Below are positions 26,919 to 35,133 of a stretch of DNA of 64,000 bases, in pieces. The number at the start of each line of letters is the position of its first letter. The first letter of the stretch is position 1. Under the pieces are notes generated by a model. That model was not told the DNA's origin and ran no database searches. It saw only the letters and a program-made list of their open reading frames with translations. The translations under genes were made by a program, and so were the position numbers. The stretch lies in the NCBI RefSeq assembly GCF_004803505.1, contig NZ_SSWH01000007.1:124001-188000 (forward strand). The letters run 5' to 3'. This stretch comes from Arthrobacter echini. GTDB taxonomy: Bacteria > Actinomycetota > Actinomycetes > Actinomycetales > Micrococcaceae.

Positions 26919-27778
26919 CACCCAGACCGTCGGGGCAGTGGGCTGCGGACACACCGGGGCGCGAGCCGCTCGTCGACGTCCTGATCCCATCCTTCGGACG
27001 GCCCGGCGAACTGGCCGTGACCCTGTCCGGCCTCGCGGCGCAGGAGGGGGTGCCCTTCCGCGTCATCGTGAGCGACCAGAGCGACGGCGACGCACTGCCC
27101 CTCGAGCAGTCGGCGGTCCAGGCCATGGTCCGGGTCCTTCGGGCACAGGGGCGCTCGGTGCAGCTCGAGCGGCACCTGCCGCGTCGCGGGCTCGCGGAGC
27201 ACCGCAGCTTCCTCCTCTCCCTGACGAGGGCGCCGTCCGTGCTCTTCCTCGACAACGACGTCTGGCTCGAACCGGGATCGCTGGACCGGATGAGCCAGGC
27301 CCTGCGCAGGGCGGGCTGTGGTTTCATCGGCTCCGCCGTGCAGGGTCTGTCCTATCTCGACGACAGCAGGCCGGCCGAGCGGTCCACGCTGAGTCTGTGG
27401 CCCGATGATGCGGTGGAGCCGGAGCGCATCCGGCCCGGGACCGAGGGGTTCGAGCGCTGGCCGCTGCACAATGCCGCGAATCTGGCGCACGCCGCCGTCG
27501 AGCTCGCCATCCCTCCGGGCGAGTGGCGGCTCTACCGCGTCGCCTGGGTGGGCGGGTGTGTCCTGTTCGACCGGCAGAAGCTGCTCGACGTCGGCGGATT
27601 CGACTTCTGGGACCAGTTGCCGGCGGAGCACGCGGGGGAGGATGTCGCGGTCCAGTGGCGGGTCATGGAGCGTTTCGGGGGCGCCGGCATCATTCCGTCG
27701 GGGGCCGTGCACCTCGAGGCTCCTACCACGGTGACCGACCGTGGCACAGACGCTGCCCAGGTGGTCCTGGGTCAGTGA
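26915..27778 (+). CDS. Glycosyltransferase family 2
   Basis: 287 aa GT-A enzyme, inverting. VDVLIPSFGRPGELAVTLSGL is the nucleotide-binding start, VLFLDNDVWLEPGSL holds the metal-binding DxD (Asp-Asn-Asp), and AWVGGCVLFDRQKLLDVGGFD plus HAGEDVAVQWRV supply the acceptor and catalytic-base region (ED). GTG 26915 overlaps the preceding TGA. Last gene of the heptose cluster. Donor unknown. Confidence 0.9.
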   Translation: MTPRPSGQWAADTPGREPLVDVLIPSFGRPGELAVTLSGLAAQEGVPFRVIVSDQSDGDALPLEQSAVQAMVRVLRAQGRSVQLERHLPRRGLAEHRSFLLSLTRAPSVLFLDNDVWLEPGSLDRMSQALRRAGCGFIGSAVQGLSYLDDSRPAERSTLSLWPDDAVEPERIRPGTEGFERWPLHNAANLAHAAVELAIPPGEWRLYRVAWVGGCVLFDRQKLLDVGGFDFWDQLPAEHAGEDVAVQWRVMERFGGAGIIPSGAVHLEAPTTVTDRGTDAAQVVLGQ

Positions 27779-27837
27779 CAGGAGTTCCCGTCCGGGGAGC
27801 GCCTGCAGCAGATGGAACCGACACGAAGGAGCAGCAC

Positions 27838-28026
27838 ATGGCAGATCCGAGCCCGATCGATCTTCAGAAGGCCCTCAAGGGCATGGACTACCCGGCGTCG
27901 AAGGACGATCTGGTGAAGCGCGCCGAGGACAACGGCGCCGACCCGTCGGTCATGGAGACCCTCCAGGGTCTCCCGGACCGCCAGTTCGACTCGCCGGCGG
28001 ACGTGAACAAGGACGCCTCGAACTAG
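27838..28026 (+). CDS. DUF2795-like small protein
   Basis: 62 aa, hydrophilic. IDLQKALKGMDYPASKDDLVKRAEDNGAD matches the DUF2795 pattern of a short helical domain with YPA-K-DLV (in parts: LQKALKGMDYPASKDDLV). ETLQGLPDRQFDSPADVNKDAS follows. A strong GAAGGAGCAGCAC ribosome site precedes ATG 27838. Function unknown; such proteins are frequent in actinobacteria. A terminator hairpin lies 14 bp after the stop. Confidence 0.9.
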   Translation: MADPSPIDLQKALKGMDYPASKDDLVKRAEDNGADPSVMETLQGLPDRQFDSPADVNKDASN

Positions 28027-28039
28027 GAGTTCCTCCCTC

Positions 28040-28076
28040 CGGCGGTGGTGACTCCTTCCGCGAGCCACCACCGCCG
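28040..28076. terminator. Bidirectional hairpin between convergent genes
   Basis: CGGCGGTGGTG and CACCACCGCCG form a perfect 11-bp stem with a 15-nt loop. It lies between the stop of the DUF2795-like gene (plus) and the stop of the hydrolase gene (minus), where a shared terminator is expected. No T tract follows. Confidence 0.7.
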
Positions 28077-28112
28077 ATGGACCTGCGTTCCACGGTAACG
28101 AGCGAGGGCGGG

Positions 28113-29414
28113 TCAGCCACCGGCGACGAAGTCGCCGCCGACCACGCGGCGGAGCACCTCGGTGAGGAGGTCGACACCGGCGAGCATGTCCTCGTCCCGG
28201 GTCAGTTCCTTCTCGTTGTGGGAGATGCCGTCCACGCTCGGGACGAAGAGCATGATCGTGGGGACGATGTCTTTCATGTTCGTCGAGTCGTGGCCCGCCA
28301 GAGTGCGAACGGTGCCGTAGGTCAGACCGAGTTCCTCTGCCGCTGCGGCGGCCAGCGCCATGCCGGAGGCGTCATAGGCCTTCGACGCCCAGATGTGCTC
28401 GGCGCCGCGCTCGATCGACACGTCGGCGCGCTCCTCGATGGCTGCGACCCGCCGGTGCAGCTCGGCATCGGCCGCTGCCAGCACGTCGTGGTCGGTGCTG
28501 CGCAGATCGACGAGCAGGTCCACGCGGCTCGCCACCACGACGGGGGAGTTCGGGAACACCGTGAACTCGCCGCACGAGGTGATGACCGCGTGCTCGTCGG
28601 TGGAGAACTCGTCGGCGATCTCACGTGCAGCGGCCACCAGCAGCGATGCACCGAGCAGGGCATCATGACGGTCGGCGATGACGGTGGCGCCGGTGTGTGC
28701 CTGTTCGCCGTGCACGACGAACTCGTACTTGTTCGCGCCCCAGGTGGATTCCACCAGCCCGATGGAGAGCCCGTGGTCCTCCAGCGAGCGCCCCTGTTCG
28801 ATGTGGATCTCCAGGTAGGCCGCGACCTCCAGACCGAAGTCGCCGACGGTGCCGATCGATTCCAGTGCCTCACGCACCGTGGTGCCGCGCGGATCGGTGG
28901 TCGCGAGGACCTGCTCGACCGGGAGCTTGCCCGTGAACACGGCACTGCCCATCATCGAGGGCTTGAAGCGGCACCCCTCCTCGTTGAACCAGTTGATGAC
29001 GGCGATGTTGAACGCGGGGGCAGAGGCATCCGCCAGGGCCGCCCGGAGGCGGATGGCCGCATGTGCGGCAGCGAGCACTCCGTAGGCGCCGTCGAAGCGC
29101 CCGCCCAGCGGCTGGGAGTCCAGGTGGGAGCCCATCGCCACGTAGGGCACCCCGGGGACGAGTTCGAGCAGCGCGAACTGGTTGCCGACGGCGTCGTAGC
29201 GGACCTCGAAGCCGTGGCCCTCGACGAGCCCTCGGAACCAGTTCCGCGTCTGCCCGTCGGCCGCTGTGCCGGCCTGGCGGTCCACCCCTCCGCCGGTAGT
29301 GGCACCGAACGTGCTCATCGAGCGGAAGTCGGCGAGGAAGGCTCGGGCCGCCTCGTCACGTTCGGTGGAGTCCATGCCGTCGGGGGAGGCGGTGGTGGAA
29401 TCGGTCGTGCTCAT
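28113..29414 (-). CDS. M20/M28-type Zn-dependent amidase/hydrolase (N-carbamoyl-L-amino acid hydrolase / allantoate amidohydrolase family)
   Basis: 433 aa, two-metal hydrolase. The metal-binding strings are MGSHLDSQPLGGRFDGAYGVLAA (His and bridging Asp) and INWFNEEGCRFKPSM (catalytic Glu and metal Glu), then a lid domain with EIHIEQGRSLEDHGLSIG and a C-terminal AGHDSTNMKDIVPTIMLF (His ligand), the pattern of hydantoinase/carbamoylase-family amidases. It would hydrolyse an N-carbamoyl or ureido group. ATG 29414 overlaps the upstream amidohydrolase stop (ATGA). Third gene of a transporter-amidohydrolase-amidase operon. Confidence 0.92.
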   Translation of the reverse strand: MSTTDSTTASPDGMDSTERDEAARAFLADFRSMSTFGATTGGGVDRQAGTAADGQTRNWFRGLVEGHGFEVRYDAVGNQFALLELVPGVPYVAMGSHLDSQPLGGRFDGAYGVLAAAHAAIRLRAALADASAPAFNIAVINWFNEEGCRFKPSMMGSAVFTGKLPVEQVLATTDPRGTTVREALESIGTVGDFGLEVAAYLEIHIEQGRSLEDHGLSIGLVESTWGANKYEFVVHGEQAHTGATVIADRHDALLGASLLVAAAREIADEFSTDEHAVITSCGEFTVFPNSPVVVASRVDLLVDLRSTDHDVLAAADAELHRRVAAIEERADVSIERGAEHIWASKAYDASGMALAAAAAEELGLTYGTVRTLAGHDSTNMKDIVPTIMLFVPSVDGISHNEKELTRDEDMLAGVDLLTEVLRRVVGGDFVAGG

Positions 29415-31138
29415 GCTGCGGCTCCGTTCGGCCTGGTGGATTCGGTGGGGACGCCGTCGAGGGTGGAGTGGGTGAATCGGCCGCCGACGAGCGTGGCCAG
29501 GACGTCGAGTGCGGCGATGTCCGGGGCGTCGAGCGGCGAACCGGAGAGGACCGCCAGATCGGCGAGCTTCCCGATACGCAGCGAGCCTTTCTCGGCCGCG
29601 GTACCGGTGGCGGCGGCACCCCAGGAGGTGTAGGCGCGCAGCGCCTCCTCCGGTGAGAGTCCCTCCACGGGGGCGCCGTCGTCGTCGGCACCCCCGAGGA
29701 CACGGCCGGTGGAGGTGCGGCGGTCGACCCAGGCCTGCATGCCGCGGCGGACGTTGTTGTCGGACACCGGCAGGTCGGAGGAGCCGGCGAGCAGACCGCC
29801 GGCGTCGACGACGGAGCGGCCGCGGTAGAGCCAGCCCTCCCGGTCGGGGCCGACGAGGGCTGCCATCTGGTCGCCCAGCGGGCCGATGAAGGCGGCCTGT
29901 GGCGTGACGGCGATACCGTGGCGGGCAGCGAGGTCGACCTGGTCAGGTCGGGCGATCCCGAAGTGCTCGATCCTGTTGGGCAGCAGATTGGCGCCGTAGG
30001 CGTCCTGGCAGGTGACGATCAGGTCCAGGGCCAGGTCGATGGCGGCGTCGCCGATGGCATGCAGGGCGATCGGCCAGCCGGCCCGGTAGACAGCGGTGAC
30101 CGCATCGCGGTAGGCGGTCTCGTCGTCGAGCAGGTAGCCGCGGGTGTGCGGGTGGCCGCAGAAGTCCTCGGTGACGGCGGCGGTGGTGCCGAGCAGGGAG
30201 CCGTCCAGGAAGACCTTCACCGGTCCGAGTGAGAGCCAGGCATCACCGAAGCCGGCCCTGATCCCCAGATCCAGCCCCCGGCCGGGGGACCCGTGCAGGT
30301 CCTCGGCGTGGGCGGCGATCTGGTGCAGGGCGTCGAGGGTGGGCATCAGCTGGGCGCGCGCGTGCAGGCGGCCGGTGCTGCGGGCGTGCTGGTAGGCGTC
30401 CACTTCCAGGGGGCTGTGCCCTATCCATCCGGCGGCGATGCCGGCCTCGGTGAAGCTGGTGATGCCTTCGGCGGCGTACCGGGAGGTGGCGGCGTCGAGC
30501 GCATCGACGATGGCGGCGCGCGAGTAGGGCAGCAGCAGGTCCTGCACGAGCCCCTGGGCGGCCTCCTCGACGACCCCGGTGGGTCGGCCCTGGCCGTCGC
30601 GGCGAACGGAACCACCCACCGGGTCCTCGAATCCCGGCTCCAGGGCACCGGCCAGCGCCAGGGTTGCCGTGTTGGTGATCGCCTGGTGGCCCGAGACGTG
30701 TCTCAGGTACAGCGGACGGTCGCCGGTGACGGCATCGAGCCGGGCGATGTCGGGGAAAGCGCCACCGTGGTGCTCGTGGTTGAATCCGGTGCCGTGCAGC
30801 CAGGCGCGGCCGGCTGCCCCGCCGTCGGGCTTCTCGTCCTCCTCCAGTCGTGCCGCCTCGGCCTCGAGCAGGGCGTAGAGCTCGTCGAGGCCGCGGGCGT
30901 GCTGCAGGTCCACCGACTCCAGCCCGAGGCCCCACCAGGTGGTGTGGCAGTGGGCGTCGATGAACCCGGGCACGATGGTTGCTCCGGCGAGGTCGATCTC
31001 ACGGGTGGCGGTGCAGCCGGCGAGCTCGTCGTCGAAGCCTGCGATGCGCCCGTGCAGGATGCCGATGCTGCGCGCGCGGGGGCGCTCGTCCTCGAGGGTG
31101 ATGATGTGGGCACCGCGCAGGATCAGGTCCAGGTTCAT
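29411..31138 (-). CDS. YtcJ-like metal-dependent amidohydrolase
   Basis: 575 aa TIM-barrel amidohydrolase. LILRGAHIITLEDERPRA opens the composite domain, IVPGFIDAHCHTTWWGLGLESVDL carries the HxH metal ligands, and PIALHAIGDAAIDLALDLIV and RIEHFGIARPDQV carry further His ligands; SSDLPVSDNNVRRGMQAWVDRR and GKLADLAVLSGSPLDAP close the fold. These are features of the amidohydrolase 3 (YtcJ) group, which act on amides such as formamide-like or imide substrates. Start ATG 31138 has GGAGGG at 7 nt. It follows the transporter gene by 12 nt and overlaps the M20-type gene, suggesting consecutive reactions. Confidence 0.9.
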   Translation of the reverse strand: MNLDLILRGAHIITLEDERPRARSIGILHGRIAGFDDELAGCTATREIDLAGATIVPGFIDAHCHTTWWGLGLESVDLQHARGLDELYALLEAEAARLEEDEKPDGGAAGRAWLHGTGFNHEHHGGAFPDIARLDAVTGDRPLYLRHVSGHQAITNTATLALAGALEPGFEDPVGGSVRRDGQGRPTGVVEEAAQGLVQDLLLPYSRAAIVDALDAATSRYAAEGITSFTEAGIAAGWIGHSPLEVDAYQHARSTGRLHARAQLMPTLDALHQIAAHAEDLHGSPGRGLDLGIRAGFGDAWLSLGPVKVFLDGSLLGTTAAVTEDFCGHPHTRGYLLDDETAYRDAVTAVYRAGWPIALHAIGDAAIDLALDLIVTCQDAYGANLLPNRIEHFGIARPDQVDLAARHGIAVTPQAAFIGPLGDQMAALVGPDREGWLYRGRSVVDAGGLLAGSSDLPVSDNNVRRGMQAWVDRRTSTGRVLGGADDDGAPVEGLSPEEALRAYTSWGAAATGTAAEKGSLRIGKLADLAVLSGSPLDAPDIAALDVLATLVGGRFTHSTLDGVPTESTRPNGAAA

Positions 31139-31150
31139 GCGCAATCCCTC

Positions 31151-32473
31151 CTAGTGCCGGAAGCCGGGCAGGTCCACGCTCATGCGCGGTGCGAGATACC
31201 CGGCGACGGCGGTGAACAGCGACAGGACGACGAGGATGGTGGCAGCAGGCCACCACTGCCTGTCCGCAGCCGCGGTGAGACTGACGGCCAGCAGCGGGAT
31301 GAAGCCGGAGAGCATGCCGGCCACGTTCTGGGAGAATCCGACACCCGTGTAGCGGGTGGTCGCCGGGAACAGGCCGGTCATCACCGTGCCCGATGCCGCG
31401 TAGGGGAAGGACAGCGTCGCAACGGCCAGGACCACACCCAGGACCACCAGCACGTCGTTGCCGCTGGCAACCAGGAGGAACGCCGGCACGGCGACGACGG
31501 CGGAGAGCAGTCCGCCGTAGATGATCACCTTGCTGCCGCCGAAGCGTTCGCCCAGCCGTCCGCCGATGATCAGCACCGGAATCTCCACGACGGCGGCGAC
31601 GATCGTGGCGAGCAGCATCAGCGAGGCGCTGTAGCCCAGCACCGTCGTGCCGTAGTAGACCATGAACGCGGTGACGAGGTAGAAGCCGCCCACACCGAGC
31701 AGCGCGGCGGCCATGCCGACGATGATGTGCTTCCAGCTCTGCTTGAGCACGGTGCGGATGGGTGCCTTCTCGGTGGCTCCGGCCTCCAGCAGCTCCGCGA
31801 AGACCGGGGACTCGTCCAGCCGCGAGCGGATGAACAGGGCCAGCAGCAGCATCGGGAAGGCGGCCAGGAACGGGATGCGCCAGCCGAAGGAGGTGAAGGA
31901 CTCCTGCGAGAAGTACAGCGTGGCCAGGAAGAAGCCGCCGGAGGAGAGGATGGTGCCGATCGGGGAGCCGATCTGCGGCAGGGCGGCGTAGCGGGCGCGG
32001 CGCTTCAGCGGCGCGTTCTCCACGACGATCGTCATGGCCCCGGACCATTCACCGCCCACGAAGAGTCCCTGGAAGATGCGCAGCAGGACCAGCAGGATCG
32101 GTGCGGCGACCCCGATCGCCGAGTAGTCGGGCAGCAGTCCGATCAGCCCGGTCACCAGGCCGATGCCCACGATCGTGATCATCAGGGTCCTGCGACGGCC
32201 GATCCTGTCGCCCATGGCGCCGAAGAACATGCCCCCCAGGGGACGGGCCACCAGGCCCACGCCGAACGTGGCGAAGGAGGCCATCGCGGCCGCCGTGGGG
32301 TTCTCGTTGGTGAAGTAGTGGACGTTGAAGATGAGCGCTGCGGCGGCACTGAAGAGGAAGAAGTCGTACCACTCCATGGCGGTGCCGACCAGGGCTCCCA
32401 TGGCGACCTTCGTGGCTTCCTTGTCGGTGACCTGGTGGGTCGCTCCCGCTTCGAGATTGGTCTGCTGGGTCAT
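31151..32473 (-). CDS. MFS transporter, metabolite:H+ symporter (MHS) type
   Basis: 440 aa with twelve predicted TM helices. MEWYDFFLFSAAAALIFN is the MHS-family first helix, RPLGGMFFGAMGDRIGRRRTL is the conserved loop 2-3 with the RxGRR motif, and RIFQGLFVGGEWSGAMTIVVENAP is helix 5. It is similar to ShiA, proline/betaine and alpha-ketoglutarate symporters. ATG 32473 has GTGGAGG upstream. First gene of the operon, so it likely imports the substrate of the two hydrolases downstream. Confidence 0.93.
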   Translation of the reverse strand: MTQQTNLEAGATHQVTDKEATKVAMGALVGTAMEWYDFFLFSAAAALIFNVHYFTNENPTAAAMASFATFGVGLVARPLGGMFFGAMGDRIGRRRTLMITIVGIGLVTGLIGLLPDYSAIGVAAPILLVLLRIFQGLFVGGEWSGAMTIVVENAPLKRRARYAALPQIGSPIGTILSSGGFFLATLYFSQESFTSFGWRIPFLAAFPMLLLALFIRSRLDESPVFAELLEAGATEKAPIRTVLKQSWKHIIVGMAAALLGVGGFYLVTAFMVYYGTTVLGYSASLMLLATIVAAVVEIPVLIIGGRLGERFGGSKVIIYGGLLSAVVAVPAFLLVASGNDVLVVLGVVLAVATLSFPYAASGTVMTGLFPATTRYTGVGFSQNVAGMLSGFIPLLAVSLTAAADRQWWPAATILVVLSLFTAVAGYLAPRMSVDLPGFRH

Positions 32474-33028
32474 GTGTGCCTCCACACTGGTGCTCGGGGC
32501 GGGACGGCGGGACTGCCGCGCTGAGGGACTGCCACCAGTCTCGCAGCGTGAGGAGGCTCACTCCAAGGGACGTTCGGCACGGGTTCATCGGCGTTCCTCT
32601 CACGCGTGATGCGTTAGCCCCACCACGAGCACTCCCCGCTGCCGGCGCAGAACTCCGCCGTACCGGCGAGCAGTCCTTCGAAGCGCTGATCCGCAGCCTG
32701 CGCTGCACGCGCCCCTCGGGCGAGCCGGACGAGCTGCGGGACATCACGCTGGACATCGCCACCGACGTCGGGGTCTCCCGCGCCCGCGTCGACATCCCCG
32801 TCGACGCGGCAGGGACTGGTCGCATCGGTCTTCGGGGTGACCGCGGCATCACCGACCGTCGTCGAGCGGGCCGCCACCGCGGTTGGTCTAGTCGTGCTCG
32901 ACACGGACGTGGTGATCGGGGTTGCCGACTTCATGCAGCGCTTCCACCCGCCTTCGTCCGCTACGGAACCCGACCAACTTCCGGCCGTGCCACGCTCCGC
33001 GACGTGTGTGCCCGACCACCGTAGCCGC

Positions 33029-33056
33029 ATCGACGATCGACGATCGACGATCGACA
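33029..33056. repeat. Four tandem copies of a 7-bp unit
   Basis: The unit ATCGACG occurs three times in a row and a fourth time as ATCGACA. It ends 4 bp before the left arm of the 23-bp palindrome. Likely replication slippage; may also be part of a binding-site array. Confidence 0.8.
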
Positions 33057-33059
33057 CAC

Positions 33060-33082
33060 CGTGGTGCCATCATGGCACCACG
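33060..33082. promoter_or_regulatory. Perfect 11-bp inverted repeat, probable antitoxin operator
   Basis: CGTGGTGCCAT and ATGGCACCACG are exact inverted copies around one central base. The palindrome sits 6 bp before the ATG of the antitoxin-like fragment, the usual position of an operator bound by the antitoxin's own ribbon-helix-helix domain. The operator role is inferred. Confidence 0.6.
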
Positions 33083-33088
33083 AAGAGG

Positions 33089-33178
33089 ATGAACTTGCGG
33101 GACGTTCCCGACGATGTGTACGCAGCGCTGGCGGCGCGGATCCTCGGCCGTGAGGTTGGAGGGCTGCGTCTGGCTTAA
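33089..33178 (+). pseudogene. Remnant of a FitA/VapB-like ribbon-helix-helix antitoxin
   Basis: 29 codons: MNLRDVPDDVYAALAARI is the start of a ribbon-helix-helix antitoxin (strand NLRDVPDDV, helix YAALAARI), after which the similarity stops and the frame ends in TAA at 33176. Intact antitoxins of this type are ~70-85 aa and are followed by a PIN toxin gene; neither the rest nor a toxin is present. Purine-rich GAAGAGG precedes the ATG. Either a truncated relic or, less likely, a minimal DNA-binding peptide. Confidence 0.55.
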
Positions 33179-33191
33179 TGGCGACAGCCTG

Positions 33192-33388
33192 CTAGAAGCG
33201 TCGCGCGACTGATTCAAGGTGGTCGCGGTACTGCCGCCACAACGTATCGTCCCCAACAGCCATGGTGTCGTTGCCTTTCCGACGATTGGCGCTTCCGTCG
33301 ACAAGTTCACGTCGGCCTATTTCCACGTGATCGCATCGCGACCCTCCTGCAGATACCGGTGCAGGTTCGCCTTGAGATCATCATTCAT
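33192..33388 (-). pseudogene. DinB/DUF664 family remnant with internal deletion
   Basis: Reading from 33388, MNDDLKANLHRYLQEGRDAITWK and then a stop (33317-33319) match the N-terminus of DinB-type (DUF664) proteins (parts: DLKANLHRYLQ, RDAITWK). In another frame, ending at 33192, GDDTLWRQYRDHLESVARRF resembles the C-terminus of the same family. The ~110 residues that should separate them are missing, so the gene appears to have lost its middle through deletion with a frame change. Family assignment is from memory of the motif. Confidence 0.55.
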
Positions 33389-33653
33389 GCGCGTCAGGCT
33401 GCCGCACTGTCATACTCCCGGCAAGCGCTCAGCGGACAGCTCCCGGTGAGGCGGCGCTGAAGTTGCATACCTCCCGGGCAGCACACGCGTATGATGGTCA
33501 GTCCTCGCCTCCCAGGGATCATCGACTGCACAAACAGCAGCCGGTAGGGTCGGCCGACTACGAGTCGGTCACAGAATGATCATGACCGACGATTGGAGTT
33601 CTGGGCAGTATGAAGACCTTGCGTACCTGGTGGAGTTGCGGGCGGTGCAACAC

Positions 33654-35090
33654 ATGAGCAACACGCTTCCGTTTCCATGCACTGGTGGGGCCGTCGCCGC
33701 ACAGGTCAAGCAGCCGGCGGGTCTGAACAAGCGGGGAACCCTGATCTCCACGATCCTGGGTTCGAGCCTGGCGTTCGTCGTCGGATCGATCATCAACGTC
33801 GCTCTGCCGCAGATGCAGCAGGAATTCGAGGCCGGGGCAACCGGAGCGCAATGGATCGTCAATGCCTACCTGTTGCCGTTGGGTGCCCTGGTCCTGCTCG
33901 GTGGTGCTCTTGGTGACAAGTACGGGCGACGGCGGATCTTCCTGGCAGGACTCGTGATCTTCGCTGTCGCGTGTGTCCTGTGCGCGGTCGCATGGAGCTT
34001 CCCGGTGCTCTTGCTCGGGCGGGTCCTGGAAGGCGTCGGCGCCGCGATGCTGGCACCCACGTCCCTCGCAATTCTGGCCGACGGCTTCTCCGGGCGTGAA
34101 CGAGGCGCTGCCATCGGTACCTGGACGGCTGCGAGCGCTGCTGCGGGGGCTGCAGCACCGCTCCTCGGCGGGGTGATCGTCGATGTCGCCGGCTGGCGCT
34201 GGGCATTCGTGCTGATGGTGCCGCTGTCCCTCATCGCTCTGGTGGTCGCCTTCCGCTCCGTGCGCGAGAGCCGGGCCGACGCCGAGGAGAGTGCGCCCCT
34301 GGACTGGGTCGGTGCAATCCTGTCCGGGGTGGGCCTGTTCGCCCTGATCTGGGCATTGATAGCACTGCCGGATCGTGGCCCGACAGGCGTGGTCTGGGGT
34401 GCGCTCGGGTTGGGGATCCTTCTGCTCGGCGCCTTCGTCCTCGTCGAGCATCGACTCGGGGATGCTGCGATGACCCCGCTCGTGCTCTTCACCATCCGTA
34501 CCTTCTCCGGCCTGTCGATCCTGACGTTCTTCCTCTACGCCGCTCTCGGCGGGCTGATGGTCCTGCTGCCCTACGTCCTGATCGAGGAGATCGGATACTC
34601 CGCCACCGGAGCCGGCGCCGCGATCCTCCCCTTCCCGCTCCTGATGTTCCTTCTTTCCCGCTTCGTCGGTGGAACCCTGTCCGAGCGATTCGGCACCAGA
34701 ACCCTGTTGACGGTCGGTTCCAGTCTGGTCGCTGCGGGCTTCCTCCTGTTGTCGGCCGTCCCCCCGATGGACGTGAGCTACTGGCGTCACATCCTCCCCG
34801 GGCTCGTCGTCCTCGCCTGCGGGATGGCCACCTCGGTGACCCCGCTGACCACTGCGGTGCTCAACAGTGTGGGGCAGCGCTACACGGGCGTTGCCTCAGG
34901 GGTGAACAACGCCATCTCGCGCATCGGCGGTCTGGTGGCAACGGGCCTGCTCGGGCTGGTCCTCATCGGTTCCGCCGACAACCTCCTGGAAGGGTTCGCC
35001 GCCGCAGCCTGGGTGGGAGCGGGGCTTGCATTGCTCAGCGCCGTCACGGCCTTCCTCCTCGTCCGCGATACTGCGGAATCGGCCGACTGA
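33654..35090 (+). CDS. DHA2 family MFS drug exporter (EmrB/QacA type, 14 TM)
   Basis: 478 aa from ATG 33654; the frame is also open to ATG 33576, and no strong ribosome site decides. SLAFVVGSIINVALPQMQQEF is TM1 with the DHA-family asparagine, GGALGDKYGRRRIFLAG is motif A, LLGRVLEGVGAAMLAPTSLAIL is motif B, and AAAGAAAPLLGGVIVDVAGWRWAFVL includes motif C, typical of antiporters. PLTTAVLNSVGQRYTGVASGVNNAISRIG lies near the C-terminus. Exports drugs or toxic metabolites with proton exchange. It lies alone in the accessory stretch with no adjacent regulator gene. Confidence 0.92.
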   Translation: MSNTLPFPCTGGAVAAQVKQPAGLNKRGTLISTILGSSLAFVVGSIINVALPQMQQEFEAGATGAQWIVNAYLLPLGALVLLGGALGDKYGRRRIFLAGLVIFAVACVLCAVAWSFPVLLLGRVLEGVGAAMLAPTSLAILADGFSGRERGAAIGTWTAASAAAGAAAPLLGGVIVDVAGWRWAFVLMVPLSLIALVVAFRSVRESRADAEESAPLDWVGAILSGVGLFALIWALIALPDRGPTGVVWGALGLGILLLGAFVLVEHRLGDAAMTPLVLFTIRTFSGLSILTFFLYAALGGLMVLLPYVLIEEIGYSATGAGAAILPFPLLMFLLSRFVGGTLSERFGTRTLLTVGSSLVAAGFLLLSAVPPMDVSYWRHILPGLVVLACGMATSVTPLTTAVLNSVGQRYTGVASGVNNAISRIGGLVATGLLGLVLIGSADNLLEGFAAAAWVGAGLALLSAVTAFLLVRDTAESAD

Positions 35091-35133
35091 CGGCGCCTCG
35101 CGACTGCTATGCATCCTGACCGCGGACGAGCCA

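Larger units (their letters stand above)
32474..33653. other. Accessory stretch without an intact gene
   Basis: About 1.2 kb between the MHS transporter and the DHA2 exporter. It contains a 7-bp tandem repeat, a 23-bp palindrome, an antitoxin-like fragment and a DinB-like fragment (listed separately). The first ~400 bp (32600-33000) stay open in several frames but none matches a family I recognise; the segment reading VVLDTDVVIGVADF around 32890-32930 is faintly PIN-like only. It looks like decayed, recombined DNA. Confidence 0.6.

Noticed and set aside
30293-32524. A 743-codon plus-strand frame opposite the amidohydrolase and MHS transporter genes
   Set aside because: Antisense shadow of two clear genes; low-complexity Gln/Glu/Arg/Gly composition and no domain.
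32837-33088. PIN-toxin-like reading (VVLDTDVVIGVADF) upstream of the antitoxin relic
   Set aside because: Only one short match; toxins normally lie downstream of the antitoxin and the other acidic residues are missing.
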